A stretch of DNA of 64,000 nucleotides, taken from positions 233,492-297,491 of the forward strand of contig NW_004450466.1 of NCBI RefSeq assembly GCF_000321225.1, given 5' to 3'. The notes beneath the pieces are model-generated. The model searched no databases. It saw only the letters and a program-made list of their open reading frames with translations, and was not told the origin of the DNA. Shown one piece after another: positions 44,800 to 56,530 of the stretch. Position numbers and translations under genes: made by a program. The DNA is from Odobenus rosmarus divergens. Lineage: Eukaryota > Chordata > Mammalia > Carnivora > Odobenidae. Position 1 is the first letter of the stretch. The number at the start of each line of letters is the position of its first letter.

Positions 44800-45800
44800 T
44801 TGTAGGAATTAATTTTTAAAATTTTATCAAGGTTCTACATGGACATAGTGCTACAGGCCTATTACAAAAAGCAATTAGTCCCCTCCCCCAGCTCATTTCC
44901 TGCTCCGCAGAAACAACTGCTTTCAATTCTTGTAATTAGGTGACTCTTGCTGGTAGTTACATCCCTTGTCTCTAAATGACATACTGGATATTTCTATGGT
45001 CGATTTTCAGTTTTAAACATTATTTAAATGCCTATGCCTAGTCACTTTACCATGGAAGAAGAGAATTTTAATTTTCATTTCCCCACCCACCATACCACAC
45101 GTGTATACCATTTCCGTCCCTCACTCTCAAGTTTTGTCATAGTTTTAGTTAGATCAGTACGTCCTGGGCTTGTTGTTTTCTTCTTTAGGTCTTCCCTCCG
45201 GGGCTGGGTGGATTCTCCAGAGAACATTTGGAACCACCTGCCTGTGAAGAATGCCTGAGTTCTGGAAGTTCCAGCGTGTGTGTGGGGGGGTGGAGGTATT
45301 CTCAGTATTTAGAGGGTTGAGATCTAAGCAGACTTTCACTATTTTTAGCCTTGACTTTACCCTCCCCTCCTCTCCAAGAGTTTGGGGGCTCTGAATGCCT
45401 GAGCCTTTCTGCAGATTCTGTGATGAGTTGATTTTTGGCTGTCCCTAGTGGCAGGTAAAGAGTCATCTTTCCTAGGTCTGCTCATCAGTTACCTCTTGTC
45501 CATTTACTTTCTAGCTTCCACATTTCGTTACTGTTGTTTCCACTCACTTTCTCTTTGTCCTTGTGAGTTCATACCTAAAACAACAACAACAACAACAACG
45601 AAAACCTCTTTTTACTGTTACTTTAGTGAGATTTGGGGAGGTAGCAGAACTAAGATGTGTGTTTGGTGTGCCATCTTTATCCTAAAGTTGGAAAGACATT
45701 TTAGAAAGCTTTCAATGTGGAGGGGTCAAAAAAAGCTTGTGTTGCTCTAATGGGAGGACCACTAGTTCTATGAAAAATGCAAGTTTTACTTCTACCTGTT
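44800..45800. other. Unassigned, with (CAA)n
   Basis: No exon recognised. A (CAA)6-like run lies at about 45,580-45,598. Confidence 0.4.
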
Positions 45801-45942
45801 ACTCAAAGTGTAGTTCTAGGACTAGGACCACCTGTAGTACCTAGGCATCACGTGGGCCCCAACCAAACTTATTGAATCAGAATTAGCATTTTATCAAAAT
45901 CCCTAGGAGAGTCCTAAGCATGCTGAAGATTGAGAAGTGCTA
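45800..45942 (+). mobile_element. hAT-Charlie-type MITE
   Basis: TACTCAAAGTGTAGTTCTAG, AGGCATCACGTGGGCCCCAA and TTGAATCAGAATTAGCATT. Confidence 0.6.
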
Positions 45943-46591
45943 ATATGAAGTACTTTCCTCAACTCCTACTGTAATTAGGATAAGCGAATTTTAATGAACT
46001 TTAATCTGGGATTTAAATATCTTGGTATATTCCCTTACTAAATTATTCTCCAAATTCTAGAGGTTGCTGTGAGATAGAGGAGTATGTAAGTTTCATGAAA
46101 ATGCATCCTCTCTCCCTTTATAAACCATGCCTGTCCATTTGAGTTGACATCAGATGTGAACCCAAAATTCCATGTCATTTGCCATGAGAGATTTCAGACT
46201 GGTTATGTTCAGGCTTTTTTTTTAGCTGCCCACGGTTCTTGAGGTTAGTGATAGGATTTTATAGATTGGGTAGGCAGAGTTTTCAGTCACACATCAAGCT
46301 GCCAAAGTTAGAGGGTGGCTTCCCTGAGAGGCAAACGATAGATTAATTAAAGCCCAGCCTCTGTCCTAGTGACTGGTATATGCTCAGCAAGTGATTGTGG
46401 GATGAGCGAGCCAAAGATACAATTCCTGTCTTCAAGATATTCACCAACCAACATAAATTGGATGTCACCATACAGGGTTGACCAGCTCTAGGAAAGAGTA
46501 AGCACAGAGAAGGGGCATCTAACTTACCATTACTGGCAGAAGGAGCCAAAGGGCTACGTGATTTGATGAACCTCGCTTGGTGGGTTTAGGG

Positions 46592-46769
46592 CAGGGGCTC
46601 TCAGTTTGGTGTGTATTAGAATCACTTGGTGGGCTTGTTAACACACAGACCCTGTGGCCATCCTGACAATTCCTGATTCAGTACACCTGGGGTGGGCCCA
46701 AGAATGTGCATTTCTAACCATGTCCCGGGTGATGCTGATGATACTGATTTCACATTTTGAAAACCACTG
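46592..46769 (+). mobile_element. hAT-Charlie-type MITE
   Basis: CAGGGGCTCTCAGTTTGGTG, TTAGAATCACTTGGTGGGCT and CATTTTGAAAACCACTG, matching hAT terminal repeats. Confidence 0.75.
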
Positions 46770-47784
46770 GTTTTAGAGAATTATAAATAGTTCTTGTGGC
46801 TGGAGTCAGCGGGCAGGGAATGGTAGGTGATACTGAAGGCAGAAGTCTAAGGAGTAGGGAGTTCATTATGGAGTTTGTGGGGAGTCAGGTTTTACAGAGG
46901 AGAGTGATGAACACCCATTTGCAGTTTGGAAAGATCATTCTGGTGTGGTGAGGAGGATGGATCAGTAGCAAGGCCAGGTTGGAGGCCAGAAAACTAAGTA
47001 AGTGGATGATCATAGCCATCCAGATGAGAAATAAAAAAAAACTTGGAGGAGGAAAGATCCCTAGAACTTGGTGGCCTGTTGGAAGTGGGAGGGGAAGAGG
47101 GGGAGGAGTCATAGTGGACCATCAGATTTCTGGCTGGTTGGGTGTCGGGATTGTGTTACTCAAGACATAGGAAGAGGGGGTCTAAAGCAGGGTCTGGAAA
47201 GAAGAACAAAGGAGGTAAGACAAGGGCAGGACATGTTGAATTTGAAATGCCAGCAAGAAATCTGGGTGGATCTTCCAGTAGACCGTTTTCTTTCTGGGTC
47301 TGAAGGCCAGGAGAGACCTGGTAAGTCATCTAGCCCCAGCCCTTCTGCCACCTCAATTTGATCTCCTGTGCTGTTTGTTTGGATCAGGCATTGCATTTGT
47401 GAAGAAACACTATTGGTATAACCTTTAAGGGCCTGGAGAATGCAATACTTTTAAAGATTCTTTCTCAAGAAAACAAATATTCTATTCTTTTGATTGGGGG
47501 AAAAGAGAATACTAGTCTTCTAACACCAGAAGAGGTTAATACAGCCGCCTTCTGTCTGAGAGGCCAGGGGAATTGGGTTGTAGTAAGCTTGAAAGGAGCA
47601 AAATCACTTGACTGGTCTTCAGGCCATATGACGAACAGCTGAGACTAATTAGCGGGATTGTGGGTTTTTACAGAGATGCCTGATTTTGAAAATTGATGGA
47701 GTGGACTGCTCTTCAAAAGATTCTTTTGAAAAACGTTTATAAGCAGGCGATTCTGACTTTAACATTTCTTTTTGTTTTACATAG
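46770..47784. other. Unassigned
   Basis: G-rich stretches near 47,080-47,110. No recognised exon before 47,785. Confidence 0.4.
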
Positions 47785-47905
47785 GCAAAAAGTAACCTTT
47801 TTGAAGAGGACATGTGATTGGACGTTGTCTAATTGTTGAAGTGTTGGGAGCAACGTTTCTAAAGTTTTAGAAAAACAACCAACGACTTATACTCTCTCCC
47901 TCAAG
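47785..47905 (+). other. RAB27A: Candidate RAB27A non-coding 5'UTR exon
   Basis: This 121-nt segment has a strong acceptor (TTTCTTTTTGTTTTACATAG| with AG at 47,783-47,784) and the donor CTCAAG|GTACGG (GT at 47,906-47,907). It has no open frame in common with RAB27A coding sequence. It contains ATGTGA at 47,812-47,817, a start codon directly followed by a stop. Its place downstream of the CpG island fits a 5'UTR exon of RAB27A, a small GTPase of lysosome-related organelles. Support is splice signals and synteny only. Confidence 0.45.
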
Positions 47906-48171
47906 GTACGGTTTTGTGTTAATATATATGTATTTTTTTTGTAGAGGTTTCGATTTCTGCCATGCCAATTTTCATGTACTTAGAATATATGCAATTTAAC
48001 ATAAAATACCACTGCACATGTTAACTTTGTTTTTGTTTTTTTTTAAACCAAAGACTCTAAGACACCTGCTAAATTTCTGGGGTGTAGTTTGAAAATTGCT
48101 TTTTCAGTTACCGTTGAGTGGGTATGAATACTGACTGCATTTTTCTTTTCTTAACTTTAACAACGTAACAT

Positions 48172-48240
48172 AAGATTTTTTTAATTTAAATTCAATTAGC
48201 CAACTTATAGTACATCATTAGTTTCAGATAATATGTTGAA
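48172..48240 (-). mobile_element. Very short L1 3' end (carnivore type)
   Basis: AAATTCAATTAGCCAACTTA and TACATCATTAGTTTCAGATA, preceded by a T-rich tail. Confidence 0.75.
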
Positions 48241-48599
48241 TAAGAGAGCTGATTAAGGAATTAAATTGCTCTAAGAGTTTTGCTCATCTTCTGAGGATTT
48301 CACAAAAATTCAAGGTTATTGGGATTTTGTTTTTAATATTAATAGCTTTAATGGAGAAAAGCTGTATCTAAGTATGTGTTTTACTCTAAGGTGTATTTCT
48401 TCTATGAATTAAATCTGCCCCCAGAGAATTGTTAATTTTGTTAGGTTTGGCCGTAGTATTGTGATTATGTAAGGAAAGGTCCCTATATTTTATAGATGCT
48501 TAGTGATAGCACGCAGGAGTGGAAGATCTGGGGGTTGGGTTTCCTGGGGTCTGATGTTCTTTATACACTTCTCTCTCCGTCCGGATCTGTGCTGGTTTG

Positions 48600-48880
48600 C
48601 CAGGACTGCCTTGATAAAGCGTTACTAACTGGGTGAGTTCAACAGCAGACAGGTGTTGCAGGGTCGGTTCCTTCTGAGGACTGTGAGGAAGAATCTGTTC
48701 CAAGCCCCGATCCTTGGCTTGCAGACAGGCGAGTCTCCCGGTGTCTCATCTTCTAGTCTTCCTTCTATGCGTGTCCTTAGATGAAGAAGGAGTTTGGATG
48801 CAGACACACAGGTCATGCATCGGATTAGTGTCAGAGTCGAGGCAGTGTCCTGATTTCCACTCCGGGGTGCTGACCAATTC
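48600..48880 (-). repeat. Possible MaLR/LTR-derived fragment
   Basis: GTTCCTTCTGAGGACTGTGA and GAATCTGTTCCAAGCCC resemble a common LTR-associated repeat. The class is uncertain. Confidence 0.35.
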
Positions 48881-48959
48881 CTCGTTTTGTTTTCTTTGCT
48901 GTGAGTTCAGGTTTTTCTCCTAGGAGTGAATCCAGAGCCCCGATGATCAGAAATCATGA

Positions 48960-49505
48960 TGGAAGAAAGTCTTAATTAAAAGTTGACTTTCTCTGTCTAG
49001 ATTCTTGGATTATAAAAAAAAAAAAAAGTTTTGAAAAAAAAAGAAAAGGTGTTGTGGGGAGGAATGTTTATTCATGAGGGCATCGTATCCATAGAACGTC
49101 CAGGTTGGATTTAATACATTCCAAGGGAGTTTGTCCCCATCTTGGTTGCCGTCTCTGTCTCTTACGACTGTCTCCTTGTCCTTTGCAGACAGTGTTCAGT
49201 GACCCAGCAGCCATTAGAATACAAAAACATGATTTTTTTTTTTCTTTTTACTTGCCACTGCTGCCCACAAGACCGGAACTGTGGCAGCCAATGCTGAGGA
49301 AGCCTTGCGGCCAGCAGGATGGCACCAAAGCAACCCAGACCTGCGCCTGTGAGCAGGTCCCGGAACCCAGGCTGCTTCCGCTCGCTCTCCCAGTTTCCGC
49401 CCTCCCGAGACCCTCAGCACCCGAGTGCTCAGAGAGGAAATGCTCACCACTTCCCTCTGCTTCTGTTATCTCCTTTTAGGATTAAAGCTTCCTGACATCC
49501 CTGTT
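48960..49505. other. Unassigned
   Basis: A-rich run at 49,014-49,045, then moderately GC-rich sequence with ORFs on both strands that match nothing I know. Confidence 0.4.
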
Positions 49506-49506
49506 C

Positions 49507-49690
49507 TTTTTTTTTTTTTTTTAGTATTTTATTTATTTATTCATGAGAGACAGAGGGAGAGAGAGAGAAGCAGAGGGAGAAGCAGGCTCCCAAAGAGCAG
49601 GGAGCCCGATGCGGGACTCGATCCCAGGACCCTGGGATCATGACCTGAGCCGAAGGCAGACGCTTAACCATCTGAGCCACCCAGGCGCCC
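49507..49690 (-). repeat. Can-SINE
   Basis: Poly-T, ATTTATTTATTCATGAGAGA, GATCCCAGGACCCTGGGATC and GAGCCACCCAGGCGCCC. CCCTGTTC on both sides. Confidence 0.95.
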
Positions 49691-50529
49691 CCCTGTTCAT
49701 CTTTTGCCATCCTTCCTTCCTTCTGCCCTCTGCACTTGGTCGATTTATAGCTAGAGCTCAAGGCAGAGCATACCTCATAGCGGATGAGTCACGTAAAGCC
49801 CATTAAAAACAAAAGCTGATTTTCGCAGAAGCCATAATTCATTTGTACTGTCTTTGCAAGAGGACGTCTTCCTGCTTGCTTCTGTGCTCCTGGTGTTGCT
49901 GCAGTATGGCTGGGCGCCTGCCCTCTGGGCAGTGGCGCATTCTGTGGGGGCTGGAGGGTCGGGAGGTGAAGAGTGAGATCAGAGTACTGCTCAAGAGAGA
50001 AGTTTGCATCACTGATGATTCTCTGGAGGCTGGAGCCACTCTGCTCAAACACAAATACAGATCATGCTTCCAAGAACTGAGAGCATCAGTTTGTTTGTTT
50101 TCTCCATTTCATACTCTGTTGGGTTTCTCTTCTCCTTGCTGTTGTCTGAGCAGGAAACCTTTAGCTAGGAATGCTAGATTCATCACTCGGCAAATATTGA
50201 ATGGATCCCCTGTTTTCACAAGAAGGGGAAAGTCCAGATGGCTTTACCCTGGCACCTCTGTGCTTTGGTGACTGTGGATTATTGTTTAAAAAATCTCCTC
50301 CCAGTGTCCTTGGGTCTCTCTTCATTCTCAGTGGTCATCCTATCTCTCCCATGGCCTCAGGAAATCAATTATGTTCATAATTCTAAAATCCATATTGTTA
50401 ACACTGATTTTTCTTTTGAACCTTAGCTCTGTTTTCCAAATGCCAGTTAAACACAACTCCCTGGATGTCCAACATGTCTAAGGGACTTTTAATTGATTGT
50501 GTCTAGTACACTGTAACATTGTAGTAGTG
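49691..50529. other. Unassigned
   Basis: No exon or repeat recognised. A 142-codon ORF at 49,843-50,271 has no family resemblance. Confidence 0.4.
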
Positions 50530-50661
50530 TGGGTTCAAATGTTGGCTCTACAGTTGACTGGTTGAGTGACCTTGGAAAAGTTATTTAGCCTTTCTGTGTA
50601 TCAATCTTCTCATCTGAAAATTAGAGCCCTTATAGGATTGTTATGAGGATTAAATGAGTTG

Positions 50662-50855
50662 TTACTTTATTTATTTTTAAAGATTTATTTATTTATTTTA
50701 GAGAGAGAGACACACACACATGCAGGAGGGAGGGAGAGGGAGAGAGAATCCCAAGCAGACTCCATGCTGAGCATGAAGCCTGATGTGGTTCTCCATCTCA
50801 CGACCCTGAGATCATGACCTGAGTCGTTTAACCGGCTGTGCCACCCAGGTGCCTC
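50662..50855 (-). repeat. Can-SINE, first insertion in the MIR
   Basis: Diverged reverse Can-SINE with (AC)n, GAGATCATGACCTGAG and GCCACCCAGGTGCC. Flanked by TAAATGAGTTG at 50,651-50,661 and 50,856-50,866. Confidence 0.93.
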
Positions 50856-50873
50856 TAAATGAGTTGGTATTTT

Positions 50874-51066
50874 TTTTTTAAAGATTTTATTTATTTATTT
50901 GAGAGAGAGAGAATGAGAGATAGAGAGCACGAGAGGCAAGAGGGTCAGAGGGAGAAGCAGACTCCCCGCCGAGCAGGGAGCCTGATGTGGGACTCGATCC
51001 GGGGACTCCAGGATCATGACCTGAGCCGAAGGCAGTCGCTTAACCAACTGAGCCACCCAGGCGCCC
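50874..51066 (-). repeat. Can-SINE, second insertion at the same site
   Basis: Well-preserved reverse Can-SINE ending GAGCCACCCAGGCGCCC. Flanked by TAAATGAGTTGGTATTTT at 50,856-50,873 and 51,067-51,084. Confidence 0.96.
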
Positions 51067-51473
51067 TAAATGAGTTGGTATTTTAAAGGACTTAGAGAAG
51101 CACTCAGTAAGTGTTGATTATAATAATCGTCATCTCAAGTCACCTTCTCCTGTCTTCATTAATGATAATAGCATTCATTCCTTTACCAAACCAAAAGTTT
51201 TGGTTATCTTCAACTTCTATACCAGTCAATTAAGAAGTTATACTGATTTTTCTACTTCCTAAATATATCTTGAATTATTTCTTTCCTCTTCTTTCCCACT
51301 GTCACCGACCCAAGTCAAATCACCACCTCTCCCATCCCCTTCTGACCCTCTGTTGTGTATTCCCAGTCTCCACGGAGCTGCCAGAAAGATTTAAGGCACA
51401 CACCTTGTGTTCCCCTCTTTCATAAAAGTCTGCAGTGGCTTTCCATTGCCCAGAGGATATCACGGACTATTTT

Positions 51474-51679
51474 TTTTTTTGAAGATTTTATTTATTTATT
51501 TGACCGAGAAAGACACAGCAAGAGAGAGAGAGAGAGAGCGCACAAGCAGGGGGAGTGGGAGAGGGAGAAGCAGGCTTCCTGCAGAGCAGGGAGCCCGATG
51601 TGGGGCTTGATCCCAGGACCCTGGGATCATGACCTGAGCTGAAGGCAGATGCTTAACGACTGAGCCACCCCGGCGTCCC
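51474..51679 (-). repeat. Can-SINE with TSD
   Basis: ACAAGCAGGGGGAGTGGGAG subfamily. Flanks CACGGACTATTTTT and CATGGACTTTTTA. Confidence 0.95.
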
Positions 51680-52091
51680 CATGGACTTTTTATTTATGTT
51701 ACAGAGGAGTCCTTTCAGGCCTCGGTTGCAGAGTCTCTCCCACCTTTATAGCCTCTGCCTGGACACATCCTCATCTATGCCCATGCACTGCTTTAGCCAT
51801 CCATCTGCTGAGGCCCCCTAAGTTCACCATACCCTTCTTCCTCCTATACCTCTCCACTCCCACCCTCCCAGACTGTCGCCCAGCACGTGGTCCCTTCTCA
51901 CGGCTGGAAGCCTTGTCTGGGTTTTGTACTTTGAATGCCAGGCAGCCCTTACCTAATTCCATCAACAGTTATTTATACCTTTCAGGTTAGCATCAAAGGT
52001 CATTTTGTTGATAATTTGTTATCTTTAAAGGATGATGCTCGTTTGACCTGTGAAACCATTTGTCACATCACTTTGTGAGCTGGGTGATTTT

Positions 52092-52279
52092 TTCTTTTGA
52101 AGATTTTATTTATTAGAGAGAGAGAATGAGAGAGAGCACACGAGAGGTGGGAGGGTCAGAGGGAGAAGCAGACTCCCCGCCGAGCAGGGAGCCCGATGCG
52201 GGACTCGATCCAGGGACTCCAGGATCATGACCTGAGCCGAAGGCAGTTGCTTAACCAACTGAGCCACCCAGGCACCCTA
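52092..52279 (-). repeat. Can-SINE with TSD
   Basis: CCGATGCGGGACTCGATCCA subfamily. Flanks GCTGGGTGATTTT and GCCTGGTGATTTT. Confidence 0.95.
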
Positions 52280-52619
52280 GCCTGGTGATTTTAGTCCATT
52301 CCCATGTATCACTTGTCCCTTGATATGCCAATTTTAGTCCTTGACTCAGATGCTCTTCTGTGAAGTTTTCCTGATTCCCCCGCCAGGCATATTGGGTGCC
52401 TCCTCTTCCTTCTAACCCTCTCTGCCCCAGCCCTCCCACTTGCCCAGCATTGTGTGCATATTTGTTGCAGTTCTTGTTTTACTGTTAATTTCCACAGAGA
52501 GTGCTTCTATTAGACTGTTGCTCTTCCAGAGCTATGTTCTCAGTGTTTCACATAGTAATGAGTGCAAGGCATGTTCTCGATGCTTCTTTGTTAAGTGCAT
52601 GATGTTTTAACTGATGTGC

Positions 52620-53679
52620 TTATAGGCTGGTGCCTGAATTTGATCATCAGAACCACGCTGTCCCTCCTCAGTGACTTCAAGCTTTGCTGGTGTGTCTTTT
52701 GATTGTTGGCATAGGCCAGTCTACTTATCAAACTTTATTTGAGATTATTAACACCTTTGGGGTTGGTATTTGTATGTCATTTTGCATTTAATTTCAGTTA
52801 GGGACATTTGGTGTAGGTTTCTTGAGAAGTACTTCCATATCCCTCCCAGGTGATACTACCCTTCCCGACATCCCCCTAGGCTGTAGAATTTTTGTCACTT
52901 CGCATTTGTCAGTCAATCCAAGTTTATTTTCCTCTAAAACAACTTAAATGCTCTGTTTAGACTAGCTCAAAAATCTATTTTTTAAGTCTTCGATAGTTAT
53001 TAAGTGTTTAAAAACTAAAAGTGATTAAAGGTTTTTAGAAATCACAAAATGAAAATATGCTTTTTTTTTTTATACTGTTATAAAACACAGCCACTGCTTG
53101 ATGGAGGTGCGAAAGCAATATGCATCCAGTTGAAACTGCACTTTGAAAATTGAATTTTGATCTTTTTCCATTCTAGCAATATGGTAGGATACGCTCTTGT
53201 GATGCTGGGTAGCCAGAGTGAGCCTCAGCTCCCTGTCGGCCCCATGATCACGAGGGTGAACAACCTGTAAACTTAAAACCGTTCTGTACCCAGACAATCA
53301 CTCTTTTTCACTTTCAGAACAGTATTCAATCAATTACCTGAGAAAGTCAATACTTTATTATAAAATAGGCTTTGTGTTAGATGATTTTGTCCAACTCTAG
53401 GCTAATGTAAGTATCCTGAACACTTTTAAGATGACCTAGGCTAAGCTTTGAGGTTCAGTAGATTAGGTGTATTAAGTGCATTTTTGACTTAAGATACTTT
53501 AATTTATGATGCGTTTATCAGGATATAACCCCATTGTAAGTTGAGCAAGACTTGTAGAGTGAAGTCATAGTAATTAAAGCCTTGTGACATTGGCCCAGGG
53601 ATAGTAAAAATGACCAGGAACAAAAGAGAGAGCCCTGAAACAGATTTGCCTGTATGTAGTGAACCACTAGGGGAAAGGA
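52620..53679. other. Unassigned
   Basis: No exon or repeat recognised. Confidence 0.4.
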
Positions 53680-54570
53680 TAATTTTTTTCAATGAATGGT
53701 ACTAGGACAATTAGATATCCTTCAGGGAAAAATAATGAAATTGGATCCTTACATACACCTTAAAAAATTTCCAATGGATTAAAGACTTAAATGTGAAAGG
53801 CAACACGTTTAGGAAAATAATATAGAAGAGTATCTTTATTGCTTTAGGTAAAGAAGGATTTCTTTTGCTACTTGAAGATTAAGAGCCATTAAAAAAGTGA
53901 AAAGATGCAAATACCTGCTTCCTGTTTGTAGTTCAACATCTGTAACTGACAAAGGACTAGTATCTGGAATTTATGAAGAACTGCTCCATGTCCATAAGGA
54001 AAAGATAACACAATAGAAAAATAGGGAAAGGGCATGAATGTGTTTCCATAAGAAGAAATTGAATGGCCAACGAATTAAATATGCTCAACTACATTAGCAA
54101 TCAGAGAAATGCTAATTTAGATCACAGTGTGTTACCATTTTGAGAAGTCTGACAACAAACACCAGATCTTGGTAAAAGTGTGAAGCTGGGGGTGTAAAAC
54201 AACTATATTGGTCAACTATTTGGTATTATCTTGTATTATTGAGCAGGTACATACATACCTATGCTCCAGGAATTTCACTCTTTGTTACTTATCCTAGCGC
54301 AGAGCTTCCTCTTTCGTATGCCCTGAATTGGTTTAGATGGGCTGAGATACTGAACTCCTCTTCCCCCGGGGTGGGTGGGTAGGATCCGGCATTATGGGAG
54401 CCTCCAAATCTGTTGCCTTTGATCATGAGCATTTGCTCCAGCTTGTCATACAAATAGCAGGAAAAAGGTTAGGAAGCAATTTTCTAGAGAAACTCTTGCT
54501 GGCGTACATCAGGAGACATGCACATGCATATTTATAGCAGTTTTGTTTTAAATAAGAATAAAAACATGGG
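53680..54570 (+). mobile_element. LINE-1 3' portion, degenerate
   Basis: TGGATTAAAGACTTAAATGT, ATCTGTAACTGACAAAGGAC, CAATCAGAGAAATGCTAATT and GCATATTTATAGCAGTTTTG in L1 order. The segment at 54,300-54,520 is foreign or diverged. Confidence 0.78.
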
Positions 54571-55393
54571 GTCACCTGCTTTAGTTCTGCTAATTCTCCT
54601 CTGAAAACCCACAGGCATTAAGTAATTAGAGAAGGGTTTTGGCAAGTCATTCCTTATTATCAGTGCTAAAAGTGGTAATTCTTTCAAGCCATGAAAGAGA
54701 GGCAGAGAAAGAGGCTGAATGAAGATGATATTTCTCATAATCTCTCAAATCTCAAATGATATTTCTGGTCATTGTGTGTTTCCATCAACAACCCACTTAG
54801 ATGCGCGGCGTACGATGATGGGCAAGGGTCTGAGTTTCGAAGCTGAGTGGATGCCTTAATGTCAGCTCCCCAAAGGAGAGAACGCTGTGGAGGCAAAGTG
54901 ACATCCAGCTGTCTTCCTGACATTTCCCTTTTACTCATTGCCAGATAAAGTACCTTACAAAAGAGGAATGCAAACAAAATTTTGTCAGAACAGCAGGGAC
55001 TGCCCACTGTGTCCCATGTAATTTAGAGTTTGGCTGAGAATCCCTGCTGTGGTCCTCAGTCTTGTGTCTTCCCTCTTCTGTGGTGGATATAGTCATGGTG
55101 TATTGAATTTGACATTTCACCATTGACCCCCCTGCCTCTATCCCAAGGACAGAGATAAATATGGGGCCATAGGGAATGGAGGTGGTTTTCAGGCATTTCT
55201 CTGTGTTGTGTCTTTGCTGACTCCTTAACTCTCCACCTGTTCTAATCCAATCTCATCATCTTTCCCCTCCACAACCCTGATGCCCACCATGAAAACCTGA
55301 TGTCCCCTCCAACTTTTTCCCTTCCCCCACTTCAATGGCCTGTTTCTGTCTGCAACACCACTTTGCTGTCTGGTCACTCAGTTTCATTTTTTT
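54571..55393. other. Unassigned
   Basis: No exon or confident repeat. The end may be diverged L2. Confidence 0.4.
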
Positions 55394-55582
55394 AGATTTT
55401 ATTTATTTATGAGAGAGTGAGTGAGTGAATGAGCGAGCGTGGGGAGAAGCAGAAGGAAAGGGAAAGCAGACTCTGAGCTGATGCAGAGCCCAATGTGGGG
55501 CCGGATCTCAGAACCCTGAGATCATGACCTGAGCTGAAACCAAAAGTTGGATGCTTAACCAACTGAGCCACCCAGGTGCCCC
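55394..55582 (-). repeat. Can-SINE (older) with TSD
   Basis: GAGATCATGACCTGAGCTGA, AACTGAGCCACCCAGGTGCC. Flanks CTCAGTTTCATTTTTTT and CCCAGTTCCATTTTTTT. Confidence 0.94.
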
Positions 55583-55859
55583 ACCCAGTTCCATTTTTTT
55601 GGAGCTCTTTGTCTTTGCTGCTTTCTCTTCCACCCACTGTGGCACTGCATTCTGTTATTTTTAAAATTAACATCTATTGGATTCCTTTCACATCGTTCCC
55701 ACTGCTGGTGCCCTTGTCTAGGCTCTCATCTTTAAGATGTGAGAGGTGATACAAGAGATAACTGCCCCCATGACCTCATTTAATTTCTCATGATTAAACC
55801 CTGGACTCTGAACCTAGAATCAGAAAATAGAATGTTTTCTAGGAAAGAGACAGTGGAGT

Positions 55860-55985
55860 TGAAACCCCCTATTTCATATTTGAGGAAACAGGGCCTGGAG
55901 AGGGATAGTGACCCATGGAGGGTTGCACACAGATAGTAGAGCTGGAACTAGAAACCCACACAACTGATGGCTTAGTCATCCAGCT
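55860..55985 (-). repeat. MIR fragment
   Basis: TTTGAGGAAACAGGGCCTGG and GTAGAGCTGGAACTAGAAAC. Confidence 0.55.
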
Positions 55986-56336
55986 CTCTTCAGCTTGCCA
56001 TGTTACCTTATGAGCATTCCTTTGAATTTATAGTTACTTGTCTTATGTCTCTCTGACTAAATTTTTAGGCGAAGAATTATTTCTTAGTCATATTTGTAGC
56101 CTTTGAAGTAGTTGACAGGTCTTCTCAATACTTGTTAAATTGATGTCAAAACATGCCCATGCACCAAACGTGCTTTTTTTTTTTCCTTTCTTTCCAATTC
56201 CTGACCACCTTGCTAAATCCTTCTTGGGTTGGAAGGTATTCAGCTCAGGCTCTGGCTCCTTCTTGAAGGCTTGGTCAGATAGTTCCTTCTTTCTGACCTC
56301 CCAGAGTCTATTTGTCTTATAAAACCACCATCTTAC

Positions 56337-56530
56337 AGGTACCCGGCAGTTTATAGTTTATAAAATGCATTCACATAATGTATTCCTTAGTCCCTCTGAT
56401 AGCCTTGCTAGATAAATACTCCCCCGTTGAGGAGACAGACTGGGAGAGGTTATGTGACTTGCCATAGGTCACACAGCTAGGAAGTAAGTAACAGAGTGCA
56501 GGTCTTCTGCCTTCAAGCCCTTGCACTTTT
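56337..56530 (-). repeat. MIR SINE
   Basis: GAGAGGTTATGTGACTTGCC and ATAGGTCACACAGCTAGGAA. Confidence 0.72.

Larger units (their letters stand above)
32392..47784 (+). other. RAB27A: Putative RAB27A 5' intron 1
   Basis: If the donor at 32,392 and the acceptor at 47,783-47,784 pair, this 15.4-kb block is intronic. It holds only repeats and unassigned DNA. Confidence 0.4.
50530..51124 (+). repeat. MIR SINE split by two Can-SINEs
   Basis: Forward MIR: TTGAGTGACCTTGGAAAAGT, ATCTTCTCATCTGAAAATTA and GTTATGAGGATTAAATGAG. The 3' end resumes after 51,085 with GCACTCAGTAAGTGTTGATT. Confidence 0.82.
51140..52610 (+). mobile_element. L2 LINE, split by two Can-SINEs
   Basis: L2-like text: GTCTGCAGTGGCTTTCCATT, CTTTGAATGCCAGGCAGCCC and GTGAAGTTTTCCTGATTCCC. 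Diverged. Confidence 0.55.
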
